Source of the DNA: Blastocystis sp. Blastoise
Lineage: Eukaryota; Sar; Bigyra; Opalinata; Blastocystidae
DNA length: 64,000 nucleotides
Direction: 5' to 3'
Assembly: GCA_039096225.1 (NCBI GenBank)
Contig: JBBPEB010000034.1
Span: 248,001 to 312,000, forward strand
The position numbers were made by a program, and so were the translations under genes. The notes beneath the pieces were generated by a model. It did not search any database. It was not told where the DNA came from and saw nothing but the letters and a program-made list of their open reading frames with translations. This document shows, piece by piece, positions 1-13,379 of the stretch; position 1 is the first letter of the stretch, and each line of letters starts with the position of its first letter.

Positions 1-1064
1 TATAATGTATATTGTTATATAATAAATAGAAAAATAAGAAATAAATATATAAATATTTAATAAATAATAGATATATGTGAATAAACTTATTTCTGGTATA
101 AATGTTAAAAATTATTAAAATCTAATTATAATAAGACAGTGACCTTCATTTGATACAAACATAAATACTTAGTACAATAACAACATAATGTCAATACTTT
201 TATTAATTATAATAATTTATTATAGATTTTTTGATACTATATAATTAATAGGCAACGTTAAACGTATTCTCATTATATTATTAAAAGAAATACTTTTATT
301 TATCCGTTTATAATACCTACTATTACATATATTTTGGTGATAATTGAATAATAACTTAATTTAGCAAGCTATTAAACTTTTAAAATAGTTAGAAGAAGAA
401 ACTAGATACTATTTGAGTAATTCTCTATCACATTCTTTGTATTTCTCTTTTTATAATGAATATTTTTCACATATTGAATTCTATTTATATTAAGAAACAA
501 CCATAGAAAATATAAAAATAAAATATTGAAGGTAACTAAAGATAATTACACTAAGAAGAGATATTTGAACTAGATATGTACAGATTTTATTTCTATAGAG
601 TTATTAAGATGATAGCAAATATATGAAGGAGTTATAATACGCAATTTCGATAACATGAAAGAGAGAATCACCATTGTACTCACTATAATACTGTATAACT
701 GTGTCTCAAATGTAATAAAGAATAGGAGATAAACGAATATCGATATTATAATCCACAATAAATTTCAAAGAATGCGTATTTCATAGTTGAATATTTTTTT
801 GTAATTCTTAGATGAAATTTATCTGAAAAGGACTGAATACTAAAAATCATGAAAATATAAGAATAACTTCGCCATTATTCAGTTATTCTCATGAAAAATT
901 CTTTTCATCTTTTTGTTGATATTTTTTTTTGAGTTTTTTTAGAAATTCGTTACAATTATTGTATATTGTTTTTAAATTATTATAAGTTATATAATATTTA
1001 TATAAAACATTATATTTTAGGAAAAAAAATCTACATTATTATTTCAATCTAGTTGAAATTAAAG
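1..1064. other. AT-rich 5' flank, no gene seen
   Basis: I see no supported gene. The last ~250 bp before paralogue A share wording with the flank of paralogue C (about 31560-31795), for example a shared TTTATCTGAAAA...GACTGAATA stretch. The duplication that made these paralogues therefore seems to include upstream DNA that may hold the promoter. Confidence 0.5.
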
Positions 1065-2762
1065 AATGTCAGCCAGCGAATTTTGTTTTATTGATGATAA
1101 ATGTATTTAGATATGAATATAACATATTATATTAGTTATTAGATTTATTCACATTCCAGGATGAGACGCAATTATGGATTTCAAGAGAATTTATTGAGGA
1201 ATATCCTCAGCTACCATTCTACGATATCATTAAACACTCTGAGAAATATGAGGATGATAGTTATTATGTAGATATACCTTATTATCCCATGAATAAGGTG
1301 ATTGATTCTTTAATGGGAGATAACGTGGATATATTTTCATTAGATTTAAAAGATAGTTATGATATATATAAAATACTTGATGAGTACTCAGTTAAGGTAG
1401 ATAATGATATGCAAAGTGATTTAATATTTCATGTTAAAGAATTATTTATAAATTATTTGGAAGAGAATAATTATACTGTAAATAAATATGAAAAATATTT
1501 AACAAACCATGATAAACTCAGTATTCCTATAGAAATGTTCAATTTAAAAGAGAAGAAAGAAATACATATAGATGGTATTTATATATATTTAAAAATATAT
1601 ATATATAGGATTATTTACACCTCAACGAAAAGATGGATTCTTATATTATTCTCTTCTAATTAAAATGATGAATGTGACTAAAGTTGATATTACATGTATA
1701 TATATTTAATATAAATAGTAATAACAATATATATATATATATATAATATAGATGATTATTCTTCAAAAATCCCATTAGAATATATATGTCCAAAATGTAT
1801 CAAAGATATATTTCCCTTTTTAGAAGAAATAAGCATAATTGGTATATATATTTATATATAAGTACTATTAATTTATATAGTGAGTACACATTATAAGAAA
1901 AGTGTTTATTATTATATCCAAATAGTGAGGAATATATAATGGAATATATTCGTTTATTTGAAAGAAATGAATATGACATTTATAGATCTGAAGAATATGA
2001 GTATTACACAAAATTAGAGATGAATGAATATAATAAGATGTCTTCTCTAAATATGAGTAATATATATGATCATGATGATTTGGATATTGCATATGACGAA
2101 AGAAAAGAAACAAATAGGTTACCTAAGTTATATAGATATATTATTGATGAAGCTATATATACAGATGATTATTCAGAAATAAAACCTAATAAAATTATTG
2201 ATGAATATACAACTAACGATGAAGTTACTATTAAATATGATGGTATATGCATTATATATTTATTAATTTTATTTATTATTATATATACAGATAAAATAGA
2301 TGATAGAATATTCAGGTAAATATCATATTTTGATATATTACTAATTATTCTGAATTAATATGAATATATATATCAAATAGTATTGATAAAGTATCTTCTG
2401 AATGGGGTATATCTCAATTATTATGTCTTCCTGTGTTTTTATCTATTTCAATAATAGAGTTAGTATCATTTAAATGTATATATATATATATATATATAGA
2501 ATAAGTTAAATAGTTTATTTATAGATACTAATAGTGCATATGATGTTTTGATAGTTATAAAACTATTAAAAGAAGGTTTTCTTGAGTCTATAACTACATT
2601 AAGTGTAGGATGGCGCATTTAATTTATGATTATTATTATTATCATTATTAATTTTTAATATAGTTATAGAATTCACTGATGAATATTTTGATAGAAAGTT
2701 TATAAATATAACGGCAACACAAATATTTCCAAATGTAACTGAACTCATCTATAATGACTATA

Positions 2763-2853
<91 letters not shown>

Positions 2854-3564
2854 CGTCCAAATTATCTTTAATAAATAAAGATCACTTTCCAAAATTACAT
2901 ATTATCAGTTATTATATTAATAACTATGATACTTATCCTAAATTTCTACTTCCTAGAAATTTAATATCTATGATTGATACTATTCATATAGTCGACATGA
3001 TTTGCTACAATGATGAAAAATTAGTTTTTCGTTTAGATAATCTAGCTTTTAATCATTCAATTCATATTGATGGAATTGGTATAAATATATATATATATAA
3101 CTATCTACATTAGTTAATATATCTCGTTTTATATAGAAAACTTTATTTATGATTTTCCTCATTTAAAAAAATTATTCGACAAAGATCTTATTTCGTTTAA
3201 TAAACTTAATAGTAAAAAATATATATTTTTCTTTTTTTAAATTTATTATTTTAATATATTATTTATTATAAATAACTTTATATCTTATTATTAATAAAGT
3301 TAATACTTCTGATTCTGTAAATATAAGACAATTAGATTATCTTGATAATTATAAACAAAAGATTGATTGTTTAAATATTTCATTTGAATGTATGTATTCT
3401 TATTTGATAAAAATATAGTTCATCATAAATAGTAATATTTATTCATATATAGATAATTTTAATAACAAGGATGATTTAAATATAATTGATACAAGGAATT
3501 CTTTACAAAGATTCTTAAAGAGTAATGTATTACAATATTTGAATAGTTTAACTATTTCATGTAT

Positions 3565-3601
<37 letters not shown>

Positions 3602-4668
3602 GTATTTCTTATGCTCTGTATAATATCTATAGTTTATGATGATAGCATAGACTATTTAAAATGGATATCAACTCTCTTTAATGATAATAAGTTTATTAGT
3701 ATTCATGAATTAACGATTAATTGTATATTATATTATAAAACATATGAATATATATAGTAAATATTGAAGAGAATTCATCCTCTGAATATTTAACTATATA
3801 TGAGAATATAGTAGAGAAATTAATTCCTAAGGCTTCTATTGTTACAATACAAGATTGTACTATAAATTTTTTAAATCGATTAATTCCTAAAGGTTGTTTC
3901 CATAATACAACTCAATTAATTTTAAGTATATATATAATATATATAATGTTTTAATTACAATATATTACATATCTCGTTCTCATACTCTTATGAATATTAA
4001 TACACAGAAATTAAGGATATGTCAGATGATAACTTTTGCAAAATATATACTACAAATAATTTTCCTCAATTAAAATCTATCAAGTTTTGTATATAATATT
4101 TATATAATATATTATGAATCATATATATATTTATATATAATCTTATCATTATTAAAGAATAGTTTATTAAATTATATATATAGATAAAGATGGTAATAAA
4201 TGGTGGAATTCTTTTATAAAAATGATTTGTAAATATATTAAAAATAATAACTTTCCATCCTCAAGTATTGTCCGACTAGGTAATCGTTATGCTAATATTG
4301 ATTATATTTATGATCCTAATTACTCAATTTTTCGATGTAAAAATGGCAGTCATTTATTTATAGATACAATTATTGGGACAAAAGATGAAGCGATGAATAA
4401 ATATGAACTAGAAGAATTATTCAAGTACATAAATGAAAATAAAACTCAAGATATAAGAAGTTTAAACATATATATTTATGATGAAGAACAATTATCTGAA
4501 CTAATTATGTTTATAATAATTGGAAAATTTCCTAAATTGAAAGAATTTACTTTTAATATCGGTGACGATATTTCAACTGAACAACACGACATATATAAAC
4601 AAGAATTGGATAGTTCTTCATTTATTCAGGAGAATCATGTGCATTATATATTCAAAGAAATATGGTAA
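1065..4668 (+). pseudogene. BTB-like/leucine-rich-like repeat protein, paralogue A (probable pseudogene)
   Basis: The start at 1065 (MSASEFCFIDDK, then an intron and YLFTFQDETQLWIS) matches paralogues B and C. The N-terminus (to about residue 110) looks like a BTB/T1-type domain with motifs FTFQDETQLWIS and LDLKDSYDIYK. It is followed by many short exons, each coding one leucine-rich-like unit ending in patterns such as FPxVTELIY or FPKLKEFTF, separated by GTATAT...TATAG introns. The last exon ends HYIFKEIW at 4668. Two lesions are visible against B and C: a 1-base deletion near 1900-1912, and loss of the acceptor AG after a long (TA)n intron at about 2763-2850. The 3' exon 4222-4668 reads straight through four intron sites present in B and C. 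Domain names are inferred from pattern; the lesions are read directly by comparison. Confidence 0.75.
2763..2850 (+). repeat. (TA)n microsatellite filling an intron of paralogue A
   Basis: About 44 uninterrupted TA units lie where B and C have ordinary short introns (22561-22602 and about 40788-40874). The donor GTATAT survives. At the 3' end B and C read ATAG before the exon; here the text is ATAATCGTCC with no AG, so the usual acceptor is missing. Confidence 0.8.
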
Positions 4669-5693
4669 AAAATATATTTATATATTTATATATCTTTATA
4701 TTATTATATTCCATTCTATTTCTGGCGAATTCTTATATGTATTAATGTTTCTGTTATTTTATATACAAATAAAGTATTGTTTATTTTAAAATAATGGAGT
4801 AATTGTAATGAATCGTAGAGTTTTCCACAAACTATTGATATAATTGTTATGAGAAAGTGACTCTCATTTTTTAGATTTAATCTTCTAAATATATAAAATA
4901 TCTAATTATAAATGTTAAATGATAAGCATTTTGTTATAATGTTTGTGAGAAATAGTTTATTGTAATTCTGTTTAATGACAAACATAGTGGTGTTTTTTAT
5001 TGTTTTATTATCATACAACTTATTAAAAGTTTTATAATATATTTATATCAGTTGATCTTATGAATAAACAAATTAATTTTATATTTGGAATGAAGATAAA
5101 GAATTGTTAGAAAAGAGAATAAATAGTTAAATGTGCTTTATTTTAATAACCTTGAATCTATTGTATTAAATATGATAGTAATATAGTATAAAAAACATAA
5201 AAATAAAATATACAAGAACATGAAATATAGAAATCCTTGAGTGTAAATAATTTATTATTTTTAAGTGCTTTGTATATAGTGTAATGAAGCTCAATTATTT
5301 TATAATCTAATTAAAAATATTTATAATATAAACTATTATTATTATATTTATTATTATATATACCTAAATGAATATGCAAAGTTTCTATATTTTCCCATAA
5401 TGAAAAAGTTATATATTATTTTGAATAAAAGAGATGTTCTGCAATAAATAAATCTATATAATATATATACAGTTATATAATCATTTAAATATATATACCA
5501 GAAAAATGTATATTTTTGTATTTTATATGTGAATAAAGAAAAGAATCTATAAAGCATTTTCCTAAATACTTTAGTATAACTATCTAAGAGTACATCATAT
5601 GATAGATATGAATAATTTTAAATAGCTTTGTATATTAAATAAATTTTGTAATATTATATATATTTATATACAAATTGATAATTCAGTTATATG
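4669..5693. other. 3' flank of paralogue A, noncoding
   Basis: The first ~150 bp resemble the 3' flanks of B (24743 onward) and C (42980 onward), with a shared run around TATTAATGTTTCT and TTGTTTATTTTAAAATAATGGA. The rest is AT-rich with no supported gene. Confidence 0.5.
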
Positions 5694-5744
5694 GAGATAA
5701 TTGACTCAGGACGCTCTAAATTGTAAAACTTGACTCAGGACAGT
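5694..5744 (+). repeat. left terminal inverted repeat of the MULE-like element
   Basis: 51 bp, identical in reverse complement to 18410-18460. It contains two direct copies of TTGACTCAGGAC. Similarity stops abruptly after ...CAGGACAGT. Confidence 0.95.
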
Positions 5745-6480
5745 GGTCTTCGGCTCATTCTACGAGTGGGGACTTTAAAAATGTTTAAAAATAATACTGG
5801 GGAAAACTCTATGTTTATTTTTTATTGACTCTTGAAGGGTATTGATATATTGATGTATATATCTTATATAAGTATCTTTAATATGTATATATAGTATAGT
5901 ATATATAGGAAAAGTGATAAGAATGGTATAAGACGGCATTAACATGGTAAGATGGTAATGGTATGTTATTCTATGGAGTTATGACGTTGTCTGATGGCTT
6001 TGAATTGTGTTTTTAATGTAGTGGTGAGAATAAGATAGGCTTCTTCCTTGTTACGGTCATTTTAGAATGATATATTCTATCATTATATAGGATAAAAGAA
6101 TGAGATTAGTTATATTCATAAAAGAATTGGCATCATTATGGGTGTTTATGGTTAATTAACTAATAAAGTTTTCATATTCAATTAGAATGATGTTCTTGAT
6201 GCTAATTAATCTATTAAGAAGTTATATATATATATATTATCAATAAATGGAAATGGATTAGGTGCTGTTATGGATTGTTTCTGTTTTATCTTATTAATTA
6301 TGCTAGTATGTATAATTATAGTCATTTAGGATTATTGAATAGTCATATTGGTAATAGTTTATTGGAATTGATCTGGTCAGCATACTACTGGATTGTATGC
6401 TATTTGATTGTTATTATACTATTAGAACTCCATTATGATATTACTATATATGTTTAATAGATTAAGTCTTTAAAAATATG
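5745..6480. other. MULE left subterminal region, possible plus-strand coding scraps
   Basis: This segment is less AT-rich than what follows and shows short hydrophobic reading frames. One is at 6275-6457; another reads GNGLGAVMDCF near 6250. No start, splice chain or family is secure. It may be a decayed or intron-split membrane protein exon set. Confidence 0.25.
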
Positions 6481-7049
6481 AATATATATGTTGTTTTGTT
6501 TAGAATTAATATGTGTAAATAATATAATACACAACAATAATATAACGATACTAAATAGAGTATACTAATAGAAAAATATATATATAAAGTTTTCAGTTAT
6601 AGAAATAAACACAGAAGAAACTAGGAATATATAAGAAAGAAGATTTTTAAAACTAAAGAATAAAAAGTTTCTAATAATAATAATAATAACTAACTTATAA
6701 TAACTAACTTTATAGAAATTAAAAAGAATAAATATAAAATATTATAAAAACACATTAATAATATATTACGTTTCAATATAGAATGATGTTGAGTAACAAT
6801 TGTTGTTAAAAAAATATATCTAAGTATAAAGTACAATATATACTTTAAATAATATACATAGAATCAATACTAATATCATATATATAAGAGAGATTACTTC
6901 TAGAACTATATATAATTGATATATATAAACCATAAAGTGTGTAAAATACTCAGAATAATAATATGAGTAATGAAGAAAGAAGTATAAGGAGACTCTATAT
7001 ATATCAAGTAGATAGTAATAACATATATCATTTATTGTATATAATTATG

Positions 7050-7080
<31 letters not shown>

Positions 7081-10000
7081 AGTATATAAGTAACTAATAG
7101 TTATCAAAATAGCAAATAATTACTATTATATATATCAAGTATATAATAAATGTTCATAGTATTCGAAATCACCCAAGTAAAATATAAATAAACCAATTAC
7201 TATAGATATAACATAATAGAGTATATGTAATTAAGTTATTATATATATACTATTAATACTCATGACATTATATAGAATATAAATATATACTTAAGTAGAT
7301 ACACCAAAAGCACTATAGATATAATTTAAGTATCAAACATATTATATATTTCTTTAGTAGTATAACCTTATCTATATAAAAATATATTTTATAAACCATA
7401 TATAATACACAAAGTAGAATATACAATGTATATATTAAATATAAAAGTTATAGTATAATAGAAAGAGAATATAGAATAGTATATATAGTATATATATACT
7501 ATTATATATATTCTATGTTGTATATATCTAAACATAAGATTGATTTATCAATATGATAATGAATCATTGATAACCTATAAAACATGAAAAAGAGAAATAT
7601 ATATAGTATACCTTACTGTTATAGTATATATTGTGTAGATAGATGAATAAAGTATCAAATTCTAGAGCATGAATTGATTCTCTTTATAATAAACTTGTAT
7701 ATTTAAAATAAACCAGAAAGAGTAGAAGAAGCATAAGTATATTAGATATCTTATCAACGAAGGATAAACCATATAATACTCAGATCTGATATTTATATAT
7801 TATTCATTCTATAAAAAGATAAAATTAGACATATAATAATATGAAATTAAAATAAAAGTTATAAATAATCAATATAATATGATCTAATAAAAATATATAT
7901 AATATAATAATGTAATAATTCTTATATACTATATATTATTTATGTATTCTATAATGTAACAACTATGTAGACACATACTAAATATACACTCATATTATCT
8001 AAACTAGACATAGCATATATTCCATGTTGATCCTTGATATACTATATAATGATATTACTATCTATATTTTTTATATCAATATCAGTATAGATATAATATA
8101 TATATATATTTAGTATGTATAACATATATACTTTCAATATAATCTATGATACTGCTACTATATATTATATACTATATATTAAATTATATTATATTTATAT
8201 TATTCAGATAAATTAATAAATAAAGTTAATATTTATATACCTTCAACTGATGCTTTTTGTTAGTATTTAGAATAAGAATTGAGTTACTATTTGAATCAGG
8301 AAGGAAGTCATTATAATAATTCAATAGTGAAATGATATATATAAGTTGAAGAGAGTCGATGAAGATGAGAAAGATATATTTGATTGTATCTATATATAGA
8401 TAATATATTAATAACATAAACAATAAAAGTTTATTGGATAAGAAATTATAATAATATATATATAATATAGTGACTATATACAATAAATTAATATAGAATA
8501 CTATTATTATAAATCTGCTTATAATCGCAGTAACTATATAAATATATTGTTTAGGATCTATATAATATAATATCAATATGATTATATAATAGAATTCTTA
8601 AAACAGCAAACTTATATAAGTTAATATGGAATAATAATAATATAAATTATTTATATACAATATAGAGTAGTTAAAAAAGGACTTTAAATAGTAGTAGGAA
8701 ACAACACTAATTCATATATATAATTATCTAAGTTTATTCCATTAACACTATATATATAATAGTAAGTACTTAATAAAGATAAAGTACAATATATATATAT
8801 ATATATTTAGCAAATATTATAAGAATAAATACTATACATATTATGTTAGGTATAGAGTATATGCTTATATATATATACTTGAATAACCCATTTTTAAATA
8901 TAAACCTATCCTTTTGAATATAGTTAACGTATTCTATACCTATATAATGATATAAAAACATATTTATATATAGATATATACATAAAAATTATAATATATA
9001 TATATATATATTGAATCATACAAAAGTTAATAATACAGAAGAATAAATAATAAAATGAATAGAATAATATACATAAATATAAGCTTCTCAATATGAATAG
9101 GAACAGAAGGAGAGACTAGTAAGTATAGATATCTTATTGAGTACCTTAAATAGTTTACTTATTCTGTATATATAAGAAAAACTATAAAACCATATAGAGT
9201 ATTTATATATATATTAATAGATGAAATATGAAAATCTATAATATCTACATAAAAAGATAAGAAAAACTATAGGTATAGGAATAGTAGTTATATATATACC
9301 TCTATAGGTAATAGAGACAACTGAAGATCTTTCATATTACATAATAAACAAGAGATTATATTCAATTTGAACTATATACATATAATACATGATATATAAA
9401 TAAGAAATATACAATGAAAATAGAATTTATAACATTATAAATAATTCAAAGAACTTATAAAAAGAATTGATATACATAACTATTAACACTGGTGAGAATA
9501 AAAATAGAAAAAAGGAGGCCATTTGTACTATAAAGAAACAACTATATACATATATATAAATATATTTATATATTTATATTTATATACAAAAGTTATATTA
9601 AACTAATGTGCACCAAATATATTAGGTTTTATAATGATTCTTTGAATAGAATAATAGATACCAAATAAATACCACTTCATGTAGTATCATTTCTTCTGAG
9701 AGTTTTTCTATAAATATATACATAAATACGAATCATAAAATAATAGATAATTTATTAATAGAGAAGTAATCTAAAATATCTATAGAATAATTATTACTTT
9801 ATATAATACCTGACTAATCATAAATGTTTTTATATAAATAAATTATAAGCATTCTTAAACAACAAGCAGGTAGAAATATCTATATTTGTATAATATAACC
9901 TATATATATGTTTAAATATAGATATAAATATCTATAAACTTTAATATAAATATATCTATACATATTAATATAAAAATATTAATAATCTAACCAAAACATG

Positions 10001-10985
10001 AATATATCATCATCTATCTATATATATACTCTAGTATAATTACTATGAATATTCTAATATATATATACTTTAATATAAATATATATACTTTTATATAAGT
10101 AGATCTATATATCATTTTACTGCATCTATTTATACATATAGTTTAATATAACTTTATACATATATATTTTAATATATCTATATATAAATATCCTTTACTA
10201 CATATATAATTTATTATATCTATATATATATTCTTTAATATTAATTTATACATATACTTTAACATAACTATTCTTATATGTACTTTAATATAACTATATA
10301 CATATATATTCATCTAGATATGTATGTTTCACTATATAATATAACTATATATATATTAATATACTATATACATTAATATAAAAAAACATTTTTATATAGC
10401 TATATACATATATATATAAATATATATATATTTACTTGAATATCACTTTCTCTACACTTAATAGTTTTGTAATTGACTCAATCTATATATATATACTTTA
10501 GTATAGCTATATATATACTTTGATGTATCTATAAATGATATATTTAAATATAGTTATATATAAAAAATTAAATATAAATATATACTTCAATATATCTAGA
10601 ATAAGTAGAAATGAGTTAAATTTCTAATTTCCTAATCTATTATCTTCCAAATAACAGGAGAGTATACATTAATATAAGTTGTATCATGTTTCTAAGAAGG
10701 ATAAAAGATTAAAACATATTTATATATAATATATATATATACAATAAAATAATAGGAAAACATTCTAAAATCTAAATAGAAAGTAAAAAATGACTAAAGA
10801 AGAATATATATACTTAAATATATCGCAATTCATTCTTATTAAAAGATAGAAGAATGATAGATACCTAACATATGAAGAATACTATAGAAAAAATAAAATA
10901 AAATATAATATTTAAATAAAATAATATTTAAAGAATAAAACACTTAAAATTAATTATTTAAATATAATATATATATATATACCTA
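6481..10985. other. very AT-rich MULE interior with possible minus-strand exons
   Basis: About 4.5 kb dominated by TA-rich text. Short less-biased islands are bounded on the minus strand by GTATAT- and TAG-like signals. The clearest reads NYYNDFLPDSNSNS then a GTATATAAAT donor near 8235-8320, downstream of a hydrophobic stretch (8226-8576). I cannot connect these into a gene or identify a family. Confidence 0.3.
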
Positions 10986-12430
10986 CTAATTTAATCTATT
11001 TGTTTACTAATTTTAACCTCTATAACACCACTTGACCCAATAATAGTCTGTAATTAGCTAATTGAGAAAAGAAGTCTTTTGTTTCTTAACTATCAACAAT
11101 TTTTTGTCTTCTATATAATATAGATATAGTGATGATAAGAAATAAATAACAGAATACCTTTGAAGACCAGAGTTAATCTGGAATCTGATTTTGTTAACAA
11201 TATTAAGACCTGGAAAGCACTAATTCTTCCAAATGAACCCATTCTGAATTTGCAAGAATCACTGATCGCTCTATAGAAACTAATTATTTTACAAGATCAA
11301 TGAAGATTAGTAAATAAAAATACTTCTGACAGATTACATCCTTAAATAAAACATCTCTAAATAAGAAAATATAATAGATATAGAATAAAAATAAATAAAT
11401 AAAGACTTACAAGAACAATCTATTTTTTGTATATAATAATTTTTTGTTTTGTGAAAATAGTACATCGAAGCAATCATGTTTAGGTAACTCTCTGGTTAGG
11501 GTACAACAGTTTAGGAGATAAACTTTACCATTCATAATCGTTTTTTGTAAATCTATAATAGAGTTAAATATTCAACTATATTTATATACCTAACAACATA
11601 CCATTAAAGAATTCATTAATCATAAGCTTCTTCAACAGCATTATGATTTTTGGCAATGTATTTATTTCTATTCTATCTCTATCCTTGCACATCAACTGGA
11701 GGTGTCCCTAACCCTCAATATGTTACATTTCCATGGATCTCAACTTTTCCAATAAATTCACCAGAATGTTTGTAACTAAAGACAATTAAACATAATAAGC
11801 AAATAAAGTATACTATAAATGAGTAGACACATTCAATCAATAATATATTAAGGCTTTTAAAGCACTTTGGGACGACTATTAAATCAAATACAAAATATGA
11901 AGTGAAAATATTTTAATTTTTGGCTTATTTTTTTTGAAATTTAAGAATTAAGTAAAATATACTATAGTAATTAAACTATTATGTTAATATTGTAATAAAA
12001 ATTAATTATATATTTTATTATGTCTATTTAGTATAGATCATACCTTCTAGGTCATACTGTCCTTCTTAATTTGTGGATATTGGCTTTCCAAAACACAATT
12101 TGGCTTGTCTGGTATTTTTTATTCTCTTTATTATTGCTATATAGTCTACCAAACATCTACTATAGGATGAACAAACAGATTAATATATTCAATATTCAAC
12201 ATTCTTAACAAATCATTTACATGTTGGCAAACAGTCACTCAGAACTACTCTTCAATGGATTTAATCAATTATAAATTACTTTTCAAACTGGTCTAGCCCA
12301 TATTTATGAAATACTTACATATTGGTTGGTTAGGTGAAACTCAAAGATTTTCAAATACAATATTTAATTTGTTGAATGCATTAGATCTTCTATTCTCTTG
12401 GATTTAGAGTATATATTATTCTTTCTTTTC
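10986..12430 (-). pseudogene. intron-split coding segments of an unrecognised MULE-borne gene
   Basis: The minus strand carries several islands of ordinary codon texture. One (about 11413-11566) reads NGKVYLLNCCTLTRELPKHD and runs on openly with splice-like borders. Another (about 11590-11770) reads HSGEFIGKVEIHGN, and is open again after a 19-bp GT...AG segment as GHLQLMCKDRDRIEINTLPK. Further upstream are MFGRLYSNNKENKKYQTSQI (about 12040-12160) and KSKRIEDLMHSTN (about 12370-12410). Some in-frame stops remain, so this is either a decayed gene or one with many tiny introns. No domain is recognised. Its place inside a recent MULE suggests an element-encoded protein, which is inference. Confidence 0.4.
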
Positions 12431-13094
12431 ACTTTTTATCTGCAATCAATTTTTAATTTGTTTTTTTAAGTTGTTATTTTTAATATTATATATTGTATTT
12501 TATCTATAGTATGAGATGAAACGTTTATTATTCACTGGTGTCTTATTTATAGTATATATATTATTATTATTTGTTTAGTATTGTATATATTAATGTACTT
12601 GATATATATAGTTCTTCATTTATTGTAAAAAAGACTAATTATGGATAGTATTATATTAAATTATGTAAATAATATTTGAGATAGGATATTGATGGTTTTC
12701 TGTGTCGTTAATATATGTATATAATCTTATTTTGTCAAAATATATTAAATAAAGACTTATTCTTTTGTATATATATATATATATATATTTATGTTCGTTT
12801 ATGGTTATAGAGTATTGAATGTTATTGTTTATTGATATATAGGAAGAAAGATTTAAGAATGATGAACTCAACAAGAATAAAAACAATAGGTTATATATAT
12901 GGAAAGTATGTAATATAATTTTGAATATAATTATTGAATAAATAAAAAATGTTTATATATATATATAATGAATGAGTATCATAAAAATAGATTTAAATAA
13001 GATATATATGAATAATACTATGATAATTAGTTAAATTAGATACATATTTGTTTATAGTATTAGAGATAATATGGAAAATAATATTGATAAATAA

Positions 13095-13298
13095 TTAATC
13101 AAAACGAGTCATTTTAACCTGGTCTTCAAGTGGTATGGCACGTTTCACATGAGGAACCTTTTTATACTTCTTATTCATAGCCTCTTCTGCCTTTCTCTTT
13201 CGTCTAATAGTGGCAGGCTTACCTTTTGACTGCAGAGCATAAAGAGGCTTCAGAATCTTACAACATGGCGTTTGTGACAATATCTCGTTATCAATGAA
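13095..13298 (-). CDS. terminal exon of a basic (NLS-like) MULE-borne protein
   Basis: An open minus-strand exon ends in TAA at 13095 and is preceded by a TATATAG acceptor near 13299. It reads FIDNEILSQTPCCKILK, then a strongly basic tail (RRKRKAEEAMNKKYKK) resembling a nuclear-localisation signal, and ends KMTRFD. Its GC content is visibly higher than the surrounding TA-rich DNA, which supports a real coding exon. No internal ATG start is needed if it is a last exon. A natural reading is the C-terminus of the element's own DNA-binding or transposition protein, but no catalytic domain links to it in what I can read. Confidence 0.5.
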   Translation of the reverse strand, partial: FIDNEILSQTPCCKILKPLYALQSKGKPATIRRKRKAEEAMNKKYKKVPHVKRAIPLEDQVKMTRFD

Positions 13299-13379
13299 AC
13301 TATATAGTATTAGCTAATAGTATATATAATATGTTTATTATATTTATATATATATATCATATATGGTATAAATGATATA

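Noticed and set aside
2648-2860. Minus-strand YIYIYI frame
   Set aside because: Translation of the (TA)n intron of paralogue A on the wrong strand.
5740-5790. Possible tRNA or structured RNA in the GC-richer patch after the left transposon end
   Set aside because: No cloverleaf or A/B box can be drawn; it is subterminal transposon sequence.
8226-8576. 116-residue minus-strand membrane protein as a single exon
   Set aside because: It contains intron-like TA stretches and no conserved motif; only part may be an exon.
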